In this document: positions 38,572 to 48,177 of the stretch, in pieces
Numbering within the stretch: position 1 is the first letter of the stretch
How the letters are laid out: every line of letters starts with the position of its first letter
NCBI GenBank assembly: GCA_945871035.1
Contig: CAMBUD010000005.1
Coordinates: forward strand, 1 to 64,000
Length of the DNA stretch: 64,000 nucleotides
Direction: 5' to 3'
DNA from: Planctomicrobium piriforme
GTDB taxonomy: Bacteria; Planctomycetota; Planctomycetia; Pirellulales; UBA1268
Translations under genes and position numbers: made by a program
Notes under the pieces: generated by a model
Databases searched by the model: none
The model's input: the letters and a program-made list of their open reading frames with translations, nothing else
Told to the model about the DNA's origin: nothing

Positions 38572-40014
38572 ATGTTCGTTGAACGATCCGCAACTCGAAC
38601 CCATCTGGTGCGAATCGTTTTCGTGCTTGTCGGCCTCTTGCCCTTCATCGCCTTAGCGGCTTGGGCTGTTCTGCGCCACTCTGATGGGCACCTGCATGCG
38701 CTGCGACGCGAGGGCGAGCAGATGCTCGGACTGCCGCTCCACATAGGCAGCGTCGAACACGTGCGCCCGGGCTTGCTGCGCCTGCGGTCGTGCACGGTGC
38801 GATCATCCTCGGGAAGCGCGCTGCTGGTTCTGCCAACTATGGAGGTTGATCTCTCTGCTGATGAGATACGACTGATGGTGCCGCAGTTGACGTGCAATTC
38901 TCGAGCGACCGCTGCGCTGGCTGAGATCGCACGCGCCTGGCTGCGTGAGCCGGCTAGATTTTCTCGTTCTTGGGTCATCGATGTGCGCGATTTTCACTGG
39001 AGTGCCAACGGAGTCGAAGGGGACGAACAGGCACTGGCTGTACCCGCGGATAATCAAAGTGATTCGCAGCTACTGGGACTACACATCGAGTGCGTGGCGG
39101 CAGGCGACACGCGGGCCGTGCGCGTGCGATGCAATCCGCCTTCCGTCGACGAGGTGCGCGTGCGGCTCACCCTGCCGCCCAAAAATCTTCCCCCACTGAC
39201 CAGTGATGAACATTCGCCTGCGGCCAACTCGCCTGCTGGCGATCCATTGCCAGAAGGCAGCAGCGCGGGACGATACGAAATCAGCGGGCTGATTGAAAAA
39301 CCCCTGCCAGTGCCGATTCTGGCCACGCTGGCAACGCTGGCAGGATCGCCGCTGGAAGAGAGTCTGTCCGTGCTCGGCACGGCAGCGGAGGCCTACGGAA
39401 CCATTGAGGCAATTTACGAAAACAGACAGTGGAGCGGTCTGGCACGCGGTCGTATTGATCGGGTTGATCTCGCAGCGTGCACAGCGCAACTGCCCTACCA
39501 TGCCAGTGGTGAAGGATGTCTGACGATTCCGCAGTTGGCATGGAATGCCAACCGCTTGCGGATGTGTCAACTGGATCTGGTGGCCGAGTCGGGGCAGATC
39601 AGCCAAGGTCTGCTCAACGCGTGTACTGTTGCGCTGGGATGCCGCGCGGGTGCTGCTTACCAACCGCTGTTGCCAAAAAATAATCGACGTTTCGACGATC
39701 TGGCCTGCAATGTGCGTATCGACTCTGGTGGTCTTGTGGTGGCCGCGCCGCTAGGACGCGCCGGTTCGCTCCTGCGAGCCCAGGGCTTATCGCTTCTCAC
39801 TGAACCGGAAAACCGGATTGCGAGCGAGCGTTTAGCGTGGTTGGCTTCGCCCATCGACACCGTTGCGGTGCCGGCTTCCGCGGCGAGCGCTTGGCTGATT
39901 TCAGTCCTCCCTCTCTCCGACCGACCCGCTACCGATGCCAGCAGTTCGGCGGTCGAGAGCCGCCGTTTACCACCGAATCAGGCAAAGCGGCCCAGCAGTC
40001 GGGATGAATTTTGA
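38572..40014 (+). CDS. Hypothetical membrane-anchored protein, AsmA/TamB-like organisation
   Basis: Single N-terminal TM (IVFVLVGLLPFIALAAWAVL), then QMLGLPLHIGSVEHVRPGLLRLRSCTV, a pattern seen in AsmA-like proteins. Confidence 0.5.
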   Translation: MFVERSATRTHLVRIVFVLVGLLPFIALAAWAVLRHSDGHLHALRREGEQMLGLPLHIGSVEHVRPGLLRLRSCTVRSSSGSALLVLPTMEVDLSADEIRLMVPQLTCNSRATAALAEIARAWLREPARFSRSWVIDVRDFHWSANGVEGDEQALAVPADNQSDSQLLGLHIECVAAGDTRAVRVRCNPPSVDEVRVRLTLPPKNLPPLTSDEHSPAANSPAGDPLPEGSSAGRYEISGLIEKPLPVPILATLATLAGSPLEESLSVLGTAAEAYGTIEAIYENRQWSGLARGRIDRVDLAACTAQLPYHASGEGCLTIPQLAWNANRLRMCQLDLVAESGQISQGLLNACTVALGCRAGAAYQPLLPKNNRRFDDLACNVRIDSGGLVVAAPLGRAGSLLRAQGLSLLTEPENRIASERLAWLASPIDTVAVPASAASAWLISVLPLSDRPATDASSSAVESRRLPPNQAKRPSSRDEF

Positions 40015-40146
40015 CCTTATTTTGACGATGATTCGACTGGAATCTGACCAAAAATAGCTGCGGAACAAAGCATAATACGTCACAGTAGAAACGCAGAAAT
40101 GGCTGGAGTCGGTTCGCTCACCACCGTTTATCACTAGGAACATCGC

Positions 40147-41139
40147 ATGACACCGCAAACTGCTTCCGCCCCCAAAAAATCTCCTGAAAAAAGCAATCGG
40201 CACACTCATTCTCAGAGTCATCATGCCGCGGTAGATGGTGCCGGCCAGAATGCTCACCACCTTCCAACTCATGAAAAGAAAGCAGCGTGGTTGGATCTGG
40301 ATTGGCCCAGTGTGATCTGGATCGGTGGCATTCATCTGATGGCGTTAGCAGCGCCGTTTTATTTTACTTGGTCTGGACTGGCTATTTGCGCGGTTCTCTG
40401 CTGGGTGACCGGTGGCCTCGGTGTTTGCCTCGGCTATCATCGATTGCTCACGCATAGCAGTTTTTCAACATGGCCTGCAGTCAGACTGTTCTACGCATTT
40501 CTCGGCGGCATCTCCGGCGAGGGCTCGGCTTTGGTATGGGTGGCGAATCATCGCAAGCATCACGCCTTCAGCGATAAGGAGGGTGATCCGCATACGCCAC
40601 GCGACGGAGGTGTTTGGAGCCACATTCTCTGGCTTTTTCCAGCGCATTCAAACCAAGAGGTTATGGATCGCGTCAAGCGTTGGGCTCCCGATCTCGAAAA
40701 AGACCGCGGCATTCGTATTCTTCACCAGACATTTTTACTCTGGCACTTCCTCATTGGTGGAACCCTGCTTGCCAGTGGGTGGATGCTTTATGGACAGACC
40801 ACTGGCATATCGTGGTTGGTCTGGGGGCTATCCGTACGAATGCTGTACGTTTTTCATGTCACTTGGTTTGTTAATTCGGCCACACACATCTGGGGCTACC
40901 GCAACTATCCCACAGACGACGATTCAAAAAATCTGTGGTGGGTTGGTTTGTTGGCTTTTGGTGAGGGTTGGCACAACAATCACCACGCTTATCAGCGCAT
41001 GGCAAAACACGGCCACCGCTGGTGGGAGATCGATGTGACCTACTGGGCGATTTTGGCGATGGAACGAATGGGCCTCGCTTGGAATGTGGTCCACACGCCT
41101 CATGGTATTGGCCGCCAAGAGACCCGCCCAGCCGGTTGA
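40147..41139 (+). CDS. Fatty acid (acyl-CoA) desaturase
   Basis: Three histidine boxes: GYHRLLTHSSF, NHRKHHAFSD, GEGWHNNHHAYQ. Confidence 0.95.
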   Translation: MTPQTASAPKKSPEKSNRHTHSQSHHAAVDGAGQNAHHLPTHEKKAAWLDLDWPSVIWIGGIHLMALAAPFYFTWSGLAICAVLCWVTGGLGVCLGYHRLLTHSSFSTWPAVRLFYAFLGGISGEGSALVWVANHRKHHAFSDKEGDPHTPRDGGVWSHILWLFPAHSNQEVMDRVKRWAPDLEKDRGIRILHQTFLLWHFLIGGTLLASGWMLYGQTTGISWLVWGLSVRMLYVFHVTWFVNSATHIWGYRNYPTDDDSKNLWWVGLLAFGEGWHNNHHAYQRMAKHGHRWWEIDVTYWAILAMERMGLAWNVVHTPHGIGRQETRPAG

Positions 41140-41236
41140 GTTGGCTCGAGTTGGCTGATGTGAGGCCGATCTCAGCGGGGAGTTAGCCAGCGTCGGTTGC
41201 AATTCGGCCCTCTGCCGATAAACTTTGTCTCACGCA

Positions 41237-41255
41237 CGCCGGGACGGACCCGGCG
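41237..41255 (+). promoter_or_regulatory. GC-rich hairpin in the rpsO upstream region
   Basis: CGCCGGG-ACGGA-CCCGGCG, 7-bp perfect stem. Confidence 0.5.
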
Positions 41256-41401
41256 GCTCGAATCCTTCAGGCATTTGAACACTGTAAAAAGGATGGCGTG
41301 TGAGTTGGAGGCCCTTTGGCACACCAATCCACTGACCTCCCTTTTGTCGGCTTGTTGTCTGTCACTTTTCAGGTCGCTCCTCCGAGGGCGTTAATTGGCT
41401 G

Positions 41402-41671
41402 ATGTCGCTTACGAAATCACGAAAAACAGAATTAATCGGCGCCTACAGGCGAGGAGTTGCTGATTCAGGATCAGCAGAAGTCCAAATCGCCCTCCTCTCC
41501 GGTCGCATATCGGAGCTAACGGGTCACTTTAAAAAGCACACCAAGGATTTCGCCAGCCGGCGAGGTTTGCTCATGATGGTGAGCCGTCGCCGACGACTTC
41601 TGGATTTTCTCAAGCGCGTTGCGCCGCAGCGCTATCTTGACATCATCAAGCGTTTGGAGATTCGTAAGTAA
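41402..41671 (+). CDS. rpsO: 30S ribosomal protein S15
   Basis: GSAEVQIALLSGRISELTGHFKKHTKDFASRRGLLMMVSRRRRLLDFLK. Confidence 0.98.
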   Translation: MSLTKSRKTELIGAYRRGVADSGSAEVQIALLSGRISELTGHFKKHTKDFASRRGLLMMVSRRRRLLDFLKRVAPQRYLDIIKRLEIRK

Positions 41672-41838
41672 TAACTAGCGAGGAATGAGTGCCGTGTTGA
41701 TCGGCGTGTGTGAATGATTGGTTGGGCTCCTCTGACAAACCGGTTGCATCCGGTTCTCGCAGTTCACCTGCACGAGAGAGAGGCGGGCTCAAGCCTTGGT
41801 GCCGCTAGGCAGTTTGTCTAATGGCATCGATTAAAAGA

Positions 41839-41877
41839 CCCGGATCCCTTCGATCTTCATCGAAGGTTTTCTCCGGG
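41839..41877 (+). promoter_or_regulatory. Hairpin in the rpsO-pnp gap (terminator/attenuator or pnp leader structure)
   Basis: CCTTCGAT-CTTC-ATCGAAGG inner stem followed by TTTT, enclosed by CCCGGA/TCCGGG. Confidence 0.6.
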
Positions 41878-41888
41878 GCATGACGTGA

Positions 41889-44030
41889 ATGAAGGGGAGA
41901 AAAACTGTGAAAGTTCGTGTTGAAAGAAAAATTGGCGAGCATGTCCTCAGCATTGAGACCGGCGTTTTGGCCAAGCAGGCAGCGGGCAGCGTGCTCGTGC
42001 AATATGGAGAGACAAGCGTCATTGTGGCGGCAGCCACCGGCGCCCCGCGGTTAGGCATCGATTTTTTTCCACTCACGTGTGACTATCGCGAACGATCGGC
42101 CGCAACGGGTAAGTTTCCCGGCGGGTTTCTCAAGCGTGAGGGACGACCGACCATGAAGGAAATCCTCACCAGTCGGCTCATGGATCGCCCCATTCGCCCA
42201 CTGTTTCCCGATGGATTCTTCGACGAAGTTCAGATTCAAGCATCGGTGCTATCGAGCGATCGCCAGAATGATGGCGACATTCTCGCCATGGTTGGCGCTT
42301 CCGCAGCGCTGTGTATTTCTCCGCTGCCATTTCGCGGACCGCTCGGAAGCGTGCGGTTAGCACAGGTGAAAGGTCAGTTCATCCCCTTTCCTACGCAGGA
42401 TCAACTTGAGGAGAGCGATCTTGATCTGATCGTCTCCGGCAGCACTTCCGCTGTCTTAATGATCGAAGGCTTTGCACGCGAGATGCCTGAGGATCGGATG
42501 TTTCAGGCGATTGAGGAGGCGCATCGCATCATTCGACTCCTTTGCGAAATGCAACTTGAACTGATCGAGAAGGCCGGCAAGCCAAAAAAGGAATATGTGC
42601 TCGTCGACTACAAGCCGCTGCGTGATCGTTTGATCGCCGGTTATCTGGCCGAACTCAAGGTCGCGAAAGCGATCCTCGTCAAGCACGATCGCGGACAGGC
42701 TGTCAAAGCCTTGCGCGAGCGAGCCAAGATCGATGTTGTATCGCCACAGGTCGCTGGTGGGGCGGCTAATGGTTTTAGTGAGCCCGACTTCGTGCATGTT
42801 TGGCATGCTCTTGAGGAGCAGGCTGTGCGCGAATTGATTCTGGCTGGCACGCGTCCTGATGGCCGCGACCACACCACTCTGCGGCCCATTCACTGCGAGG
42901 TTGATCTGCTGCCACGCGTGCACGGTTCGGCACTCTTTCAGCGTGGTGAAACCCAGGCTCTGATCACCGTTGTGCTCGGAACCGGCAAGGACGAACAACG
43001 CGTTGACGGTTTGTTGGAAGAGTATTCGAAGAAATTCATGCTCGATTACTACTTTCCTTCATTTTCGGTCGGTGAGGTTCGCCCAATACGCGGCCCCGGT
43101 CGCCGAGAAATTGGCCACGGAGCACTGGCGGAACGGAGCATTAAGCCCGTTCTTCCAGATCCCGATCTCTTCCCGTACACAATCCGTGTACTATCCGACA
43201 TTCTGGAGTCGAATGGTTCGAGTTCCATGGCTTCTGTTTGCGGCGCTACGCTCGGCTTGATGGCTGCTGGCGTACCTATCTCAAATCCAGTTGCTGGCAT
43301 TTCTGTGGGACTTGTCAAGCAATCTGAAAGCCAGTGGGTGCTGCTCACCGATATCCTTGGTGACGAAGATCACTACGGCGACATGGACTTTAAGATTGCC
43401 GGTTCTCAAACTGGCATCACCGGCATCCAACTTGACCTCAAGATCGATGGCATTTCACCGGCGATCATCGAGGCCACTCTGCGTCAGTCGCGAGAAGCAC
43501 GGCTTGAGATTCTGCGTGCCATGCTATCGGCCATCGGTCGGCCGCGAGCGGAGATTTCGATCTGGGCACCGCGTTTGTTGAGAACCCATATCGACCCCGA
43601 GAAGATCGGTCTACTCATTGGCCCAGGTGGCAAAACGATTCGTGCTATTCAGGAATCGACGGGCGCCAGCATCGAGGTCGAGGACGACGGCACAGTGACG
43701 GTTGCCAGCCACGATGCCGAAGGGGCAACCGCTGCTCTCGCCAAGATCGAGGCTTTGACGGCCTCGATTCAAGTCGGCCGAATCTACGAAGGACGCGTGA
43801 CAAGCATCAAGGATTTTGGAGCATTCATAGAATTGGTGCCGGGTAAAGACGGCCTCTGCCACGTCAGCGAACTCTCTGATGAGTACGTTTCCAGTGTTGC
43901 AGACGTCTGTAAAGTAGGTGATGTCATGCGAGTGAAGGTGATTGCGGTCGACGATCAAGACCGAGTCAAACTCAGCCGCCGTGCTGCGATGCGTGAATTA
44001 GCCGAGAGTAGTAATCCGATTCCTTCCTAA
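41889..44030 (+). CDS. pnp: Polyribonucleotide nucleotidyltransferase
   Basis: GKFPGGFLKREGRPTMKEILTSRLMDRPIRPLFPDGF, KH domain IGLLIGPGGKTIRAIQESTGASIEV, S1 domain GRIYEGRVTSIKDFGAFIEL. GTG at 41907 is an alternative start with GGGGAG upstream. Confidence 0.97.
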   Translation: MKGRKTVKVRVERKIGEHVLSIETGVLAKQAAGSVLVQYGETSVIVAAATGAPRLGIDFFPLTCDYRERSAATGKFPGGFLKREGRPTMKEILTSRLMDRPIRPLFPDGFFDEVQIQASVLSSDRQNDGDILAMVGASAALCISPLPFRGPLGSVRLAQVKGQFIPFPTQDQLEESDLDLIVSGSTSAVLMIEGFAREMPEDRMFQAIEEAHRIIRLLCEMQLELIEKAGKPKKEYVLVDYKPLRDRLIAGYLAELKVAKAILVKHDRGQAVKALRERAKIDVVSPQVAGGAANGFSEPDFVHVWHALEEQAVRELILAGTRPDGRDHTTLRPIHCEVDLLPRVHGSALFQRGETQALITVVLGTGKDEQRVDGLLEEYSKKFMLDYYFPSFSVGEVRPIRGPGRREIGHGALAERSIKPVLPDPDLFPYTIRVLSDILESNGSSSMASVCGATLGLMAAGVPISNPVAGISVGLVKQSESQWVLLTDILGDEDHYGDMDFKIAGSQTGITGIQLDLKIDGISPAIIEATLRQSREARLEILRAMLSAIGRPRAEISIWAPRLLRTHIDPEKIGLLIGPGGKTIRAIQESTGASIEVEDDGTVTVASHDAEGATAALAKIEALTASIQVGRIYEGRVTSIKDFGAFIELVPGKDGLCHVSELSDEYVSSVADVCKVGDVMRVKVIAVDDQDRVKLSRRAAMRELAESSNPIPS

Positions 44031-44068
44031 AAGATCTACTGCGTCATCGAACAGCCCTTGAGTCGGAA

Positions 44069-44842
44069 ATGGCCATGTCGCCTGCTGACGAGTCTGTTTT
44101 TCTTCGCGCAGAAACCTATCCGGAGGTTGTGGCTCTTGTGGCTGCGCTGGCCCACGAGATCCGCAATCCACTCTCCACGATACGGCTCAACATGGAGCTT
44201 CTGGCGGAGGACTTTGACAATACTGAGCCCGTTTCTCAGACCAAGCAACGGGATCGAAGGGCCAAGGCCAAGATCGATTTAGTCCGGCAGGAATGCGATC
44301 GTCTGCAAAAGCTCCTTGGTGATTTTCTCGATTTTGCTCGCCAAGAATTGTTGAACCTTGAACCGGGGAGCCTGAATTCAGAGATTGAGCAGCTGCTCAA
44401 TTTTTTTTCACTGCAGGCAGAAGATGCTGGTGTTGAAATCGTTTGCTATCTCGATGCTGAACTGCCAATGTTACGGCTCGACCGTGAGACGTTGCGCTCG
44501 GCGCTGCTCAACCTATTGATCAACGCAGTACAAGCAATGGATGGTGGCGGTCAACTGGTCGTGCGCACAAGACCCTCAGGACTGGGCGTTGTACTGGAGC
44601 TGATTGATACCGGACCGGGCATGAACGAAGATACGCTCGCGAAGGCTTTTCGAGCTTTCTATACAACAAAACAGGGTGGTTCTGGGCTGGGGCTGCCAAC
44701 GGCACGAAAAATCATTGAGGCGCATGCTGGCACGATTGACATTGAAAGTGCACCCGGTCGTGGCACCAAGGTTGCAATCTGGCTGCCGGCGCCGCCGCGT
44801 TTACCCACGACCGACAAAACACCAACAAAAATGATCTCCTAG
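44069..44842 (+). CDS. Soluble sensor histidine kinase
   Basis: H-box [19 protein letters not shown]-box [10 protein letters not shown]1 DTGPGM, G2 [14 protein letters not shown]. No TM segment. Confidence 0.92.
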   Translation: MAMSPADESVFLRAETYPEVVALVAALAHEIRNPLSTIRLNMELLAEDFDNTEPVSQTKQRDRRAKAKIDLVRQECDRLQKLLGDFLDFARQELLNLEPGSLNSEIEQLLNFFSLQAEDAGVEIVCYLDAELPMLRLDRETLRSALLNLLINAVQAMDGGGQLVVRTRPSGLGVVLELIDTGPGMNEDTLAKAFRAFYTTKQGGSGLGLPTARKIIEAHAGTIDIESAPGRGTKVAIWLPAPPRLPTTDKTPTKMIS

Positions 44843-44900
44843 TGTGCGGTCGATAAACGCAACTGGACGCACTACCGCACGGCTTCGTACCATCCAAACC

Positions 44901-46340
44901 ATGTCACAACTCCGAGAATCCCAGCCGTCGCAAGATCCCTCCGCCCCAGAACCTGGCTCCCAAGGTCTTGTGCGCGTGCTTGTGATCGACAATGACATCG
45001 TGCACGCTCGCACAATGGGTGAGGGCCTCGGTCGCCTTGGCTACCAATGCGTGGTGGCGGGCAGTGGCGCGGAGGGATCGCAGCATATTGAACAAGAATT
45101 ATTTGATGTCATTGTTACTGACCTGATGATGAATGACATCGGAGGGCTAGAGATTCTCGCTCATGCCAAGCGCGTTTCTGTAGAAACAGAGGTCATTGTT
45201 GTCACCGGGCACGGCACAGTTGCCTCGGCTGTTTCTGCGATGCAGCAAGGAGCTTTTACGTATCTGCAAAAGCCTCTTGATCTTGGTCATCTACGGACGG
45301 CTGTGAAAAAAGCCTCGGAGGCAATCCGGCTCAAGCGACAAAACTTTGAACTCAACCGACGGCTGGATGAAAAGTTTGGTTTTGAAGGCGTTGTGGGATC
45401 GAGCCAGCAAATGCTTGGGCTCATCGAGCGACTCAAACGCATTGCGCCGACAGACGCTACGGCCCTCATTCAAGGAGAAACTGGCACGGGCAAAGAGCTC
45501 GTGGCACAGGCGATCCATCAAAATAGCCCACGCAAAAGCAAGCCATTTGTTGCACTCAACTGTGCGGCATTGAGCGAGAACATCCTGGAGAGCGAGTTGT
45601 TTGGGCACGTGCGCGGTGCATTCACTGATGCCTCCAACGATCGCATGGGGAAATTTGAGTACGCCAATGGGGGCACGCTTTTCTTAGATGAGGTCGGCGA
45701 CATGCCGATGGCAACGCAAATTAAACTGCTGCGAGTGTTAGAGTCTGGGGAGATTACGCGAGTCGGATCCAACACACCTACTCGAGTGAATGTGCGGATT
45801 CTGTCGGCCACTAATCGCAATCTCGAAGAGGCTGTTGCTGCGGGTATCTTTCGCAGCGACCTCTACCACCGTTTGAAAGTGATAACAATCGTAATCCCAA
45901 CGCTCACTGAACGAGCCGCTGATATCCCGCTTTTAATTGAGCATTTTGTCAAGCATTTCTCCAAGCGGCACAACAAATCGATCAAAGGAATGTCCGTAGC
46001 CGTTCGCATGAAGCTTGGGGCTTACCAGTGGCCTGGTAACGTGCGACAACTTCGAAATGTTATCGAGAGCATGGTCGTCGTTGACTGCGACGAGACGCTG
46101 GATGTGGATGACTTGCCTCTTGAACTCGAGCCACTCATAGCCCATCCGTTGACGGCTGAAACAGGCAGCCTACAGGGCAGCTTATTAGCGCTGGTGGGCA
46201 GGCCATTGGAGGAACTGGAAAAAATGTTTATCGGTGAAACGCTTAAGCTAACTGGTGGGAATCGCGAGCAGGCGGCTGAGTTGCTCGGGATCGGCGAGCG
46301 AACGCTCTATCGCAAGATTAAGGAATTTCAGCTCTCCTAA
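44901..46340 (+). CDS. Sigma-54-dependent response regulator (NtrC family)
   Basis: REC domain VLVIDND...[33 protein letters not shown] (sigma-54 contact), C-terminal Fis-type HTH. Start at ATG 44901. Confidence 0.95.
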   Translation: MSQLRESQPSQDPSAPEPGSQGLVRVLVIDNDIVHARTMGEGLGRLGYQCVVAGSGAEGSQHIEQELFDVIVTDLMMNDIGGLEILAHAKRVSVETEVIVVTGHGTVASAVSAMQQGAFTYLQKPLDLGHLRTAVKKASEAIRLKRQNFELNRRLDEKFGFEGVVGSSQQMLGLIERLKRIAPTDATALIQGETGTGKELVAQAIHQNSPRKSKPFVALNCAALSENILESELFGHVRGAFTDASNDRMGKFEYANGGTLFLDEVGDMPMATQIKLLRVLESGEITRVGSNTPTRVNVRILSATNRNLEEAVAAGIFRSDLYHRLKVITIVIPTLTERAADIPLLIEHFVKHFSKRHNKSIKGMSVAVRMKLGAYQWPGNVRQLRNVIESMVVVDCDETLDVDDLPLELEPLIAHPLTAETGSLQGSLLALVGRPLEELEKMFIGETLKLTGGNREQAAELLGIGERTLYRKIKEFQLS

Positions 46341-46392
46341 TGCTCGTGTCCACGAGCGGGGTCCTGTGTCGCACCCAACAGAAAGAAAAGGC

Positions 46393-48150
46393 ATGGCACG
46401 GATCGAGAAACTGTCGGCGTCTGTAGTCAATCGCATTGCTGCGGGGGAGGTCGTCGAACGCCCAGCGAGCGTTGTCAAGGAGCTTTTAGAAAATGCCCTT
46501 GATTCTATGCCCACGCGAATCGATCTCGCCTTAGAACAGGGCGGCATCGCACTGGTACGAGTCGTTGATAATGGCGGAGGGATTGAGCCGGAAGATCTAC
46601 AACTCGCTGTTGCGCCGCATGCGACAAGCAAACTGCGCATCGCCGAGGATCTTGAGCGAATCAACACGCTTGGATTTCGCGGCGAAGCTCTGGCATCAAT
46701 CGGCGAGGTGGCCCGGCTTATCATTCAATCACGCCCGCCAGATGGGAGTGGCGCATCGATTGAGGTGGATCGTGGCCAGGTTGGGGAAGTCACGCCATGC
46801 GGGGGCGGCGTTGGCACTGTTGTGGAGGTGCATCAACTCTTTTCTAACGTGCCTGCAAGGCGAGCTTTTCTGCGGGCCGCCTCAACCGAGTGGTCGCATT
46901 CCTCAGAAGCATTCGTACGAACCGCCTTGGCCCACCCAGCAGTTGCGTTCTCGCTGACCCACAATGGTCGCTGCGTGCATGAACTGCCTGTAGCCGCTAC
47001 CTGGCGAATACGGATTGGTGGCCTCTTCGGAACAGCACTGAGCGACAACCTGATTGAGGTCGAAGCCAGTGACGGAGAGATTGCTCTGCACGGTCTTGTG
47101 AGCCGGCCTGAGAACGACATGGCCAGCAGTCGCATGCAGCATCTCTTTGTTTCGGGGCGACCGTTTCGTGACCGCTCAATCCTGCATGCGGTGCAGGAAG
47201 CCTACCGCGGTGTGCTTTTGTCGGGACGACAACCCATCGTGTTTCTCCGCTTCACACTGCCGGCAGATATGGTCGATGTAAACGTTCACCCCGCTAAAAT
47301 GGAAGTACGATTCCGCGAGCCATCACGGCTGTACCGTCTCGTGCTTTCAGCACTGCGCACACAATTTCTCTCCAGCGACATGCGTACGCATCTCAAGCCG
47401 CCGACGGGTGTGGCGACTGCCCCGTGGTTTGGCTCACCTCAAGCTGCTGGCTCACAGACGGCAGCTGATTTTTCTACTAGCTTGTTTTCCGCTGCCGATG
47501 TTTCCTTCTCCGGCGCGACCTCATTGAGAGCAGATCCAGCCTGGGAACAGCGGTGTACAGCGCCCGAAGCCTCTCGAGACGCCGAGCTGGCCGTGCAGAT
47601 GCACGATCGCTACATCATCGTTGAGAGCGACGCAGGCATCGAGGTGATTGATCAGCATGCTCTTCACGAACGAGTGCTGTACGAGCAACTGAAGTCCTCC
47701 CTGGCAGACGGTGTCCTTGAGGTGCAGCCCCTACTGATTCCCGAAAGGATCGACCTCACACCGGCTGAAATCGAATTGCTCACCGAACACTCCGCCACGC
47801 TAGCCCAGGCAGGCATGCGGGTGGAGCCTTTCGGCGGCCCCACTGTCATTGTCACATCAAAGCCTGTATTGGCCGGCAGCACGCCGGCGGCGGCCATTGT
47901 GCACGAGGTGCTCGATCGACTTTCGTCCTCATCCGCACAAGCGAGCAAAGCAATGCTGATCGATGAGGTTTTGCACAGCTTAGCTTGTCGTGCTGCCATT
48001 AAGGCTGGTGATGCACTGTCACAAACTGAAGTCGATGCACTGGTGCGTGGCAGGCATACGGTGCACAATTCCCATCACTGTCCACATGGCCGGCCAACCA
48101 TCCTGACGCTTTCACGCCAAGAACTGGATCGTCAGTTTCGCCGGACTTAA
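46393..48150 (+). CDS. mutL: DNA mismatch repair protein MutL
   Basis: IEKLSASVVNRIAAGEVVERPASVVKELLENALDS, DNGGGIEPEDL, ATSKL, TLGFRGEALASI. C-terminal ACRAAIKAGDALSQTE...CPHGRPT. Start at ATG 46393. Confidence 0.97.
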   Translation: MARIEKLSASVVNRIAAGEVVERPASVVKELLENALDSMPTRIDLALEQGGIALVRVVDNGGGIEPEDLQLAVAPHATSKLRIAEDLERINTLGFRGEALASIGEVARLIIQSRPPDGSGASIEVDRGQVGEVTPCGGGVGTVVEVHQLFSNVPARRAFLRAASTEWSHSSEAFVRTALAHPAVAFSLTHNGRCVHELPVAATWRIRIGGLFGTALSDNLIEVEASDGEIALHGLVSRPENDMASSRMQHLFVSGRPFRDRSILHAVQEAYRGVLLSGRQPIVFLRFTLPADMVDVNVHPAKMEVRFREPSRLYRLVLSALRTQFLSSDMRTHLKPPTGVATAPWFGSPQAAGSQTAADFSTSLFSAADVSFSGATSLRADPAWEQRCTAPEASRDAELAVQMHDRYIIVESDAGIEVIDQHALHERVLYEQLKSSLADGVLEVQPLLIPERIDLTPAEIELLTEHSATLAQAGMRVEPFGGPTVIVTSKPVLAGSTPAAAIVHEVLDRLSSSSAQASKAMLIDEVLHSLACRAAIKAGDALSQTEVDALVRGRHTVHNSHHCPHGRPTILTLSRQELDRQFRRT

Positions 48151-48177
48151 AGAAATCGTTTTCCTGGGGAGACTACC

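Noticed and set aside
41140-41401. Possible tRNA because of a GCTCGAATCC string
   Set aside because: No acceptor stem, D-arm or anticodon arm can be folded around it. The GC hairpin is better explained as an rpsO leader.
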